Translations under genes and position numbers: made by a program
Source: Pseudomonas sp. HR96
GTDB lineage: Bacteria; Pseudomonadota; Gammaproteobacteria; Pseudomonadales; Pseudomonadaceae
Length of the DNA: 64,000 nt
Direction of reading: 5' to 3'
Assembly: GCF_034059295.1 (NCBI RefSeq)
Contig: NZ_CP139141.1
Coordinates: 3,703,001-3,767,000, forward strand
Notes under the pieces: model-generated
Told to the model about the DNA's origin: nothing
Database searches by the model: none
The model's input: only the letters and a program-made list of their open reading frames with translations
Shown here: positions 25,808 to 31,531 of the stretch, piece by piece
Layout of the letters: each line of letters opens with the position of its first letter
Position numbering within the stretch: the stretch's first letter is position 1

Positions 25808-25954
25808 AAGTTTGGCCGTTACTCGATCAGCTATCAGAGTTGGCTCATCTGGATTTTCCTGAGCTACTGGACGAGCTGTTTGGTTTACATCAGTAAATGC
25901 CGCATCTCCAATTTTTCCCTTTGCGGTGACTGCCGGAGAAATACCTTTTGCACC
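25808..25954 (-). pseudogene. Deaminase-module leader copied into module 7
   Basis: From the motif at 25945-25954 the frame reads VGAKGISPAVTAKGKIGDAA, FTDVNQTARPVAQENPDEP, TLIADRVTAK, matching the first about 50 residues of the deaminase module (21545-21711) with a few base differences, then runs into a stop (CTTTCTTGA). It is a recombination scar joining the start of one toxin cassette to the body of another. Confidence 0.7.
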
Positions 25955-25965
25955 AACTATCTAAG

Positions 25966-26237
25966 TCAGAATGACTCTATAATTTTTTTCGCTAACCAAG
26001 CCTCACTTATGTCTATAGATATGTAGCATCCTTCGAATGAGCCGCTTGTCAAAACAAGTATATTCCCGGCATATTCAATAATAACCAGATTTGAATAAGG
26101 GCCTTGCTCACGCATTATTTCTTCTGCTTTTAGCTTTTTCAAGACAACACCAACATATTCCTCAAAGCTTTCTTCTTCATACTCATTAAAATAAAAAAAT
26201 GACCAAGCTCGGAACTAGACTCAGAAAAACGATTCAT
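25966..26237 (-). pseudogene. Immunity gene frameshifted in a T run (module 6)
   Basis: The ATG at 26237, just after the toxin stop, reads MNRFSESSSELGHFF; the seven-T run near 26196 then puts the rest one frame over: YFNEYEEESFEEYVGVVLKK, MREQGPYSNLVIIEYAGNIL, FEGCYISIDISEAWLAKKII. Adding one T restores a protein of about 90 residues. The family is not recognised. The next junction motif lies 12 bp after the stop. Confidence 0.6.
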
Positions 26238-26239
26238 GC

Positions 26240-26666
26240 TCACATCTCCAATCCATTATTCACGCTTGTTCTAGATGACTGGAATTTTTCGATAATTTTG
26301 CGCCATAAATCATCCCTAGAAAGAGCTTGTAACGAGTATTTATTAGATCTCCGACCACGTTCTATTGGGATCGCTCTTATTCAAATAATCTGCCAAATCT
26401 CTGTTAGACATTAACTCTCGGGCTGTAGACCTTAAATAATTCCTCATGGCAAACGCCTGTTTAGCCTGATCTTCCAGCGACAATCCTGCATCAATTCGAC
26501 TGGGGATTTCTGCCTCTTTGGATAAGTACCAAGCCCTAGCCTTTCTATCAGTTAGAGTCTTAGGTTGAGCAACATTGTCCCACCACTTTGTATAGGCAGC
26601 AGAATCATCGATTGCTTTTGCACCAAAGGTAAGCGACTCAACTAGCTTACCCGCCCCCAAAATCAC
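26240..26666 (-). pseudogene. CdiA-CT toxin of WYL-x-E type, frameshifted (module 6)
   Basis: It begins at an ATG overlapping the preceding immunity stop (GAGKLVESLTFGAKAIDD includes the junction motif at 26616-26625). It reads KARAWYLSKEAEIPSRIDAG and MRNYLRSTARELMSNRDLAD up to NRTWSEI, where one extra T near 26340 creates stop codons; the remaining KYSLQALSRDDLWRKIIEKF, SSRTSVNNGLEM follows in another frame. I have seen this helical toxin tail in many polymorphic toxins, but its activity is unknown to me. Confidence 0.6.
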
Positions 26667-26869
26667 ATATCAACGCCTAATCTGTCAGCGACCTCCCTCA
26701 GTCGCAGAGAAATCTCAATGATCTCATCTTTACTTAGGCCGCAATATGTCGACAGAGACTCACCTGGAATATTTTGAATTAGAGCCAATCCGCACGACAC
26801 AAAATACCTAAGCTCTCTTGGTGTGATTTTCAAATCAATATAATCTTGCTCATTAACTGGCTCATTCAT
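26663..26869 (-). CDS. Small immunity protein of the RNase A-like module (module 5)
   Basis: A 68-residue helical protein (DYIDLKITPRELRYFVSCGL, LSKDEIIEISLRLREVADRL) whose ATG overlaps the toxin stop (ATGA). It is intact. Its small size and helical character fit immunity proteins of RNase-type CDI toxins. Its own stop overlaps the start of the module 6 frame. Confidence 0.65.
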   Translation of the reverse strand: MNEPVNEQDYIDLKITPRELRYFVSCGLALIQNIPGESLSTYCGLSKDEIIEISLRLREVADRLGVDM

Positions 26870-27222
26870 TTTTTAGGGACCTGAGATTTAATATAGTTGT
26901 CCCAACCGACACCACCCTGGTCAGGTCTGAACGCGGTAGCCTCACCTCTCTGCCCTCGAATTACAATAGTCTTAGTTGAGCTATCGAGATAGTACATCGT
27001 TCCATCAACGGATTGGCGACGATCGACCGCAGGGTTAGAAACGATGCTCTCAACAAAATCCTGAAACTGGTTTTTTGTGCTGATACCAAGATCAGCAAAC
27101 TCCTGCCGCTCAACCATATGTTTTTGGAAAGCATGTCCACTTGCGACCTCTTCAGCTAAGAGCTGAGAGTTGAGTCTGCCTTGATTGATAGCACTCTCAG
27201 CCCCGGAGCTACCTTTTGCACC
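26866..27222 (-). CDS. Orphan RNase A-like CdiA-CT toxin (module 5, partial)
   Basis: An uninterrupted cassette running from the junction motif (27213-27222, NGAKGSSGAE) to the stop, about 118 codons. The pattern GHAFQKHMVERQEFADLGIS, KNQFQDFVESIVSNP, SVDGTMYYLDSSTKTIVIRG, TAFRPDQGG fits the bacterial CdiA-CT RNase A-like domain family (His near the start; Thr/Tyr-containing strand later). There is no secretion signal or proper start except an internal ATG at 27117. Toxin and immunity both look intact, so it could be recruited by recombination into cdiA. Confidence 0.65.
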   Translation of the reverse strand, partial: GAKGSSGAESAINQGRLNSQLLAEEVASGHAFQKHMVERQEFADLGISTKNQFQDFVESIVSNPAVDRRQSVDGTMYYLDSSTKTIVIRGQRGEATAFRPDQGGVGWDNYIKSQVPKK

Positions 27223-27223
27223 A

Positions 27224-27739
27224 TTAAATCAAGCCAAACTCTCGCAACCTTACCTCACTCACAAAATCTAACCCCCCAATCTCGACCTTAGATCCATCTG
27301 AGTAATGGGAGTGGCCACATACATTACACTGAAAAGCCAACAATCCGTTCTGCTTTCCTATAAAAATGCGCATACCAGGAGATTCACACCTAGGGCATTG
27401 CTCATCAATCTCGATAGTAACCAACTCCTCTATCGTATCACGTAAGAGCCGCGCAATAGCCTCTACGTCGTTGGCCTTATAGCCTAAAATTACTTTTCTA
27501 ACATGAGCTATGTCGCCAAGTCTAAAAGTCGAAAACTCAACGGGCATCAATTTCTCTTTTACGTTCGAAAGCTGATCGAAACTATAGGCCGAGAACGGCT
27601 CGACAGAGAAATATTCATAATTGCGCCTTATCCACATAAGAATTACCTCGAGCATATCCCTCAGCGATGACTTATCACTCAACAGCGTCATAGTCGATTG
27701 CAGCTCATGCCAAACTTTTGGAGAGAGAGATCGCATCAA
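27224..27739 (-). CDS. Zinc-ribbon-containing immunity protein (module 4)
   Basis: A 171-residue protein with an ATG overlapping the toxin stop (ATGA; MM at the start). The N-terminal two thirds are helical. The C-terminal part carries a CPRCESPG...FQCNVCGHSH zinc-ribbon-like motif (CxxC...CxxC). It is intact. The zinc motif is unusual for a CDI immunity protein. The stop is 1-2 bp from the next junction motif. Confidence 0.65.
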   Translation of the reverse strand: MMRSLSPKVWHELQSTMTLLSDKSSLRDMLEVILMWIRRNYEYFSVEPFSAYSFDQLSNVKEKLMPVEFSTFRLGDIAHVRKVILGYKANDVEAIARLLRDTIEELVTIEIDEQCPRCESPGMRIFIGKQNGLLAFQCNVCGHSHYSDGSKVEIGGLDFVSEVRLREFGLI

Positions 27740-28809
27740 TTACCCGCCTTAACTGGAAAGGTTGTGATCAGGTTACCGGCTTTGTCGGTGAACACTTTTA
27801 TTACAGAGGTGGGGATGCCTCCATCCTTCAGGCTAGTAGTGCCAATCACTCGCCCCACGTCAACTGTTCTAACAAACTGACCATCTGGTAGTGCCATAAC
27901 TGGAGACTTAACAATATCACTGCTCTGCAAAATCCCTTTCAACTCATCTGGAGCAATCGTAAATACTGAACGCGAGTTGGAAATTTCTCTGTCGAAATGG
28001 CCATCAAGAACATGGTCGAACCCCGCAGAGACTGGATTGCCATTGTCCCGCAGAGGGGTGGTTTCTGTACGACCGTTAGCAACGTTTATACGAGACTGTA
28101 CACGACCAGGAATACCTTCAGTGGCATTCACAATGTCTTTTGCACCCGCAATAGCCGCTTCCGCTGCCGCCAGCTGCGCCAGATTACCCCCAGCCTTAGG
28201 TTTCAGTACACCATCACTTACAACATAAACGTCACCGTCAGCCGCCAGCACCTCGTAGCTGCCATTCTTGGTGTTGAGTACCATCCGCCAGCCTTCAGGC
28301 AGATCGACAGGCACCGATACATTGGCGCCCCCCCCTGCCACCTCGGTGTACCCAGCGGGTAAGGGTGCTGGCTTCACCGGCGTAATGACCGGTAGGTCCC
28401 CGTTGTAGACGCTGCTCTGCGCTACCTTCGCAAGCTTCGCCTCGACATCGCTGGCCTTCACGCCCTCCGCAATTTTGCTAACAGAGCTGCTGGAGACATC
28501 CACGCCGATCTTCGAGAGCGATAGGGCTTCGGCCGCTGCGCCTTCACCGCTGGTGGCAATCATGCTGATGACCAACCCCAGGGTAGACCCCATCTGCTCC
28601 CCAAGCTGTTGAGCATTGGCATCATCGCCCACGGTGAGCGCTGTGGTCATCTGATCGATCTGGGTACCCAGCAAGGCCGCCGTATTGGCGCCGAAGATCT
28701 TGATCCCTTCAGTCGAGGTGACGAATGCGCCCATCGCCTTCATGCTGCCCACTGGGTCGCTCATGAAGTTGACTGCGCCGTCCATCGCGCCTACCCCGGC
28801 GCTAGCCAA
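27736..28809 (-). CDS. Large orphan pretoxin-CdiA-CT fragment (module 4, partial)
   Basis: The longest orphan fragment, 357 codons from an internal ATG; the frame is open to about 28880. It holds a hydrophobic pretoxin (FMSDPVGSMKAMGAFV, QQLGEQMGSTLGLVISMIAT), the SKIAEGVKASDVEAK to AGAK repeat, then a toxin of about 130 residues: AGFDHVLDGHFDREISNSRS, FTIAPDELKGILQSS, GQFVRTVDVGRVIGTTS, TSVIKVFTDKAGNLITTFPV. The ending suggests a ribonuclease of the barnase/EndoU/RelE class (inference). This pretoxin differs from that of the resident cdiA, so the module came from another CdiA scaffold. Confidence 0.65.
   Translation of the reverse strand: MASAGVGAMDGAVNFMSDPVGSMKAMGAFVTSTEGIKIFGANTAALLGTQIDQMTTALTVGDDANAQQLGEQMGSTLGLVISMIATSGEGAAAEALSLSKIGVDVSSSSVSKIAEGVKASDVEAKLAKVAQSSVYNGDLPVITPVKPAPLPAGYTEVAGGGANVSVPVDLPEGWRMVLNTKNGSYEVLAADGDVYVVSDGVLKPKAGGNLAQLAAAEAAIAGAKDIVNATEGIPGRVQSRINVANGRTETTPLRDNGNPVSAGFDHVLDGHFDREISNSRSVFTIAPDELKGILQSSDIVKSPVMALPDGQFVRTVDVGRVIGTTSLKDGGIPTSVIKVFTDKAGNLITTFPVKAGN
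28137..28479 (-). repeat. Pretoxin repeat, copy B
   Basis: Nearly identical to 22782-23123, in the same orientation 5.4 kb apart. Recombination between the copies would delete modules 5-10 and fuse the module 4 pretoxin to the module 11 toxin in frame. Confidence 0.85.
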
Positions 28810-28971
28810 GCTGGTGGTAAATCCTGGAAGTGCCCCAACTCCAGTCAGGACATCCTGGCGGGCCGAAATAACCGACCATTTTGAATGGCACCCGTGATGC
28901 GACTGGTTAAATCTTGATCAATAGTGCCTCGTGCCTGTCGGGCTGAGGCCTGGCAGGCCGAGCCTGAGGTG

Positions 28972-29133
28972 CGCCAGTGGGACCGAGCCGACCGCTGGCC
29001 TGGGCCAGGTACACCACGGGCACCAGTACGGTCTGGCCGTCGACCACCTCACTCTGCATCCAGACGATGTCGTGGGTCAGGTCAGCGACATGCTCGGCGC
29101 TCAACGTCGTACCGACGGTAAGGTTCAACTGCT
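28972..29133 (-). repeat. Displaced internal fragment of cdiA
   Basis: About 160 bp closely matching cdiA at 34681-34843 (LTHDIVWMQSEVVDGQTVLV, YLAQASGRLGPTGA), with several base differences. It lies between the module 3 remnant and the module 4 pretoxin. It shows that larger pieces of a second cdiA once lay here, or that part of cdiA was copied during rearrangement. Confidence 0.85.
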
Positions 29134-29149
29134 TTAAGACTAGTAGTTC

Positions 29150-29525
29150 AACTAAAAGCTACTATTCCGGCTAAGCCGTACTCAGCAACCTTGCTGCGAT
29201 ATTAACATTTCCTTTGATATGATGAATAAAATCATTCGTTTAACCATCGCGTCAGTATCATCTAGCTTTGTTATTTGATGGCTTGAGTTAATTATCTGAA
29301 TTCCGTCAATTAACCAAAGCTTCTGGACCACCAATTTGCTGCGCTCCACCGACGTAGGACCCACCTTGGGACCCAACCGGCTTCCCAAGGCTGAACTCAC
29401 CCGTCGCATGTTTTGCCCTGTGCCGCCAGCACCTCGTAACTGTCAGTTTTCGTGTGCAATAGCATCCGCTGGCCTTCAGGCATCGACAGGTACCAAGCTA
29501 GGAGTTCCATCCGTTGCTTTGCACC
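29150..29525 (-). pseudogene. Decayed pretoxin and nuclease-like toxin remnant (module 3)
   Basis: Starting at a shortened motif (GGTGCAAAGC, 29517-29525) adjoining the module 2 immunity stop, out-of-frame pieces match the pretoxin (VPVD, PEGQRMLLHT, SYEVLAA), then GSQGGSYVGGAQQIGG, and finally KGNVNIAA and VAEYGLAGI, which resemble KGNIDTAAGFTEYDL of the module 7 toxin. Several indels and stops make it non-functional. No immunity gene remains. Confidence 0.5.
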
Positions 29526-29920
29526 TACAAGCAATCTAGCCAGTCACCGGACTTAACATGATGTCTCTTTTTTAGGAAGTCTTCGTACCGAGCTTTATGT
29601 TTTTCAACATCACCCTCAATGTCTACAAAAATAAAACCACGCCCTCTCTCCTCTATAGATAAAGCTGTTGGTTTAATCTTCATAGGCCAAAGCTTTATCA
29701 AGCTCCCTGAAACCTTAGACTTATGAAATATAAAGCTCTTTCCTCCTGCTAATGGAAGAATTTCAGCCATCACATAAAATATTATTTCGGGTTTAGATAT
29801 CTCAACTTTCTCACCCTCTTCATAATTTTCTGAATAACTCTCTGGTATGAGAAAAAGCTTGTAATCAATAATAACCAGCCAGCCATCTAACTCAACAATA
29901 TCACCGATATTCATTGTCAC
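29525..29920 (-). CDS. Immunity protein of module 2
   Basis: A 131-residue protein with an ATG overlapping the toxin stop (ATGA). It starts MTMNIGDIVELDGWLVIIDY, continues with beta-rich sequence, and ends KKRHHVKSGDWLDCL. It is intact and cytosolic. I do not recognise the family. It remains although the toxin upstream carries a frameshift, and its stop directly touches the next junction motif. Confidence 0.65.
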   Translation of the reverse strand: MTMNIGDIVELDGWLVIIDYKLFLIPESYSENYEEGEKVEISKPEIIFYVMAEILPLAGGKSFIFHKSKVSGSLIKLWPMKIKPTALSIEERGRGFIFVDIEGDVEKHKARYEDFLKKRHHVKSGDWLDCL

Positions 29921-30431
29921 TTCCCAATCACGATGGCATTAACGCCTGTAGAAATTGCGCCATCTAACAACCCCTGCTGAACACCTCTCGGCCCGACATA
30001 CGGGTCGCGTGCCATATAGTAACTTACGCCATCAACAGACTTAACACCATCAACAATAATAAAATGTTTTCCCTGGCCGGCGGGAACCTGAACGATAACG
30101 CTTGCTCCTTCTTGCAGCGCTTTGTTTAACTGCTCAGGTAGCATTGTAGTGTTTACAGTATGTGCAACCCCCGCATTAGATATCACATCTGATAATTCCA
30201 GAGTGTTGACACCAGTCGGCCTGACCCCGTTTACAAAGCTTCCAATTGCATTGTCAAGGCTAATGGCCGTACCCGTTTTGTCAGTAATTGTCATTGCTGC
30301 GCAGGCTGGTCCGCATAAAGGGGCGTCACCTTGCAAAACAACAGAGCCCTTGGTTTATACAGGATCGTTCTAGGCGCAACCGAAATACCGCCTGCGCCAT
30401 CAACAGAAGCACCTGCTGTCGCTTTTGCACC
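29917..30431 (-). pseudogene. Papain/C39-like CdiA-CT toxin with frameshift (module 2)
   Basis: From the motif at 30422-30431 (IGAKATAGASVDGAGG) the frame reaches LYKPR, where a 1-base change near 30350 shifts into VVLQGDAPLCGPACAAMTIT. The rest is open to 29917. The core looks like a C39/papain-type cysteine peptidase: Cys in CGPACAAM, His in GKHFIIVDG, Asp in ARDPYVGPRG. The domain itself is uninterrupted, so one repair would restore it. It resembles the module 10 toxin. Confidence 0.65.
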
Positions 30432-30640
30432 GATGAACTTTAGAGAGAATCTCTGGATTCTCCCTATTACTTACACCACGTAACCCGCCTCATCAGTCGC
30501 GCGAGCGGGTGACCCCGCTCGAGCATGAAGATGGCCTGCCGGCCTTGCCGGACCTGATCCAGGCTCGCGACGTCGAGGCCGCCGCCATTTGGCTCGAGGA
30601 CACCTTCAAGTGTTCCTTGCGGCCAGCAAACGCCGAGTGC
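30432..30640. other. GC-rich segment of unknown origin inside the array
   Basis: About 200 bp much richer in GC than its neighbours, between the module 1 immunity gene and the module 2 motif. Both strands have open stretches (plus: EHEDGLPALPDLIQARDVEA; minus: LDVASLDQVRQGRQAIFMLE), but I recognise neither. It may be a scrap of backbone or mobile-element DNA captured during rearrangement. Confidence 0.4.
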
Positions 30641-30982
30641 TTACCATCCCGACATACGAGGCGCCGTGAGAACGTAGACATCATGGACAGCCTTTTCCGC
30701 ACCACGAATTCGGCCGCTACACGATTGTTCACTTCGGCCATTTTCCGATCGACAGGGGGGCTCAACTCCGTCCCAAATACAATCCAACCGAGCCTCAAAT
30801 CCAGGAGCACGCCAAATGCCTCCTTCGATGCGAGCAATCACTAAACCGCGCTGTGCCGCGCGTTCACAAATAGCAACTGCTGCATCGGCTGAGATTTTCA
30901 TCGTAACGCTTCCACTAAGGTTGAAGAAGTCATCGGACGAGTCGTAGCGCTGCTGAAGATCAATGATCATTTTCACTCTCAC
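30641..30982 (-). pseudogene. Immunity gene with paired frameshifts (module 1)
   Basis: The GTG at 30982 overlaps the toxin stop (GTGA). The frame is open for 113 codons: DDFFNLSGSVTMKISADAAV, RLDCIWDGVEPP, then unlikely sequence, then RGAEKAVHDVYVLTAPRMSGW. Between PP and RG the neighbouring frame reads VDRKMAEVNNRVAAEFV, which fits better. A change at the six-G run near 30755 and a compensating one near 30700 would explain this. The protein may be made with about 15 wrong residues in the middle. Confidence 0.55.
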
Positions 30983-31148
30983 TGAATTCGACTATCAGGA
31001 ATCCACCCCGGGTCATTTTTGCCGCTTATCTGTACGACTTCGCCAATTCGGTCATTAACTACATCATACCCGTTCTTTGAGCAATACAGGGAAGTGTTGC
31101 CGGTATATCATCTACTACCTTGCCAGCCGCACCAGCCTCTTTTGCGCC
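30980..31148 (-). pseudogene. Short CdiA-CT toxin remnant with frameshift (module 1)
   Basis: It begins at a motif (31139-31148, GAKEAGAAGKVVDDIPATLP) that follows the resident immunity stop by 2 bp. A 1-base loss then shifts to LYCSKNGYDVVNDRIGEVVQ and ISGKNDPGWIPDSRIQ, stopping at 30980. Only about 55 codons remain, so part of the toxin is gone. The activity cannot be told. Confidence 0.55.
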
Positions 31149-31150
31149 AA

Positions 31151-31531
31151 CTAATTAGTAATAACCGCTTCTACCCCTCCGCCCCGAATCATGACCCGCC
31201 CCCAATCGCCAAATAGAGTATAAGCACCATCAACTTTAACAAAACTGTCTATATTTCCATAGTCCAGACCACCTGTACTATCTACAAACCCTGTGAGTCT
31301 TTTGTCAACCCATTCGATAGAGTCCATATTAAAAAACCGCAACAAAACATTGCGATAGCAATACTGCTCTCCATTTTTCGGCTTTTCATATTGCGGGTGA
31401 TTCTTAGTAAGAATAGCATCCAGTTCAAAAACAAGTGATCCTGCCGACTCATCAATCGACAAAACGTAGCTATCTTCGAAATAAAAATTTGAGAGGGATA
31501 GAATTTCATAATAGTTCATATCGATTCTCAC
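31151..31531 (-). CDS. cdiI: CdiI immunity protein of the resident CdiA
   Basis: A 126-residue protein starting at an ATG that overlaps the cdiA stop (ATGA). It reads MRIDMNYYEILSLSNFYFED, beta-rich in the middle (VLRFFNMDSIEWVDKRL), ending GGGVEAVITN. It is cytosolic and intact. It should bind and block the C-terminal toxin of the CdiA made from the gene directly upstream. The family is not recognised; the role follows from CDI gene order (cdiB-cdiA-cdiI). Confidence 0.8.
   Translation of the reverse strand: MRIDMNYYEILSLSNFYFEDSYVLSIDESAGSLVFELDAILTKNHPQYEKPKNGEQYCYRNVLLRFFNMDSIEWVDKRLTGFVDSTGGLDYGNIDSFVKVDGAYTLFGDWGRVMIRGGGVEAVITN

Larger units (their letters stand above)
19108..31531 (-). 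other. Array of orphan CdiA-CT toxin/immunity modules downstream of cdiA
   Basis: About 12.4 kb on the minus strand, visibly more AT-rich than both flanks, made of head-to-tail toxin fragments and immunity genes. Module starts are marked by CTTTTGC(A/G)CC on the plus strand (coding GAKG/GAKA on the minus) near 31139, 30422, 29517 (one base shorter), 28137, 27213, 26616, 25945, 24115, 22782, 21702 and 20845, with a degenerate copy near 19940. The same motif lies in cdiA at 31818 where its toxin domain begins. Many toxin stops overlap immunity starts (ATGA or GTGA). The toxins lack TPS and FHA regions, so they would need recombination into cdiA to be delivered. Confidence 0.9.

Noticed and set aside
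30509..30844. Plus-strand frame over the GC-rich patch
   Set aside because: It runs antisense into the module 1 immunity gene and the protein is unlike any family I know; kept only as an unexplained patch.
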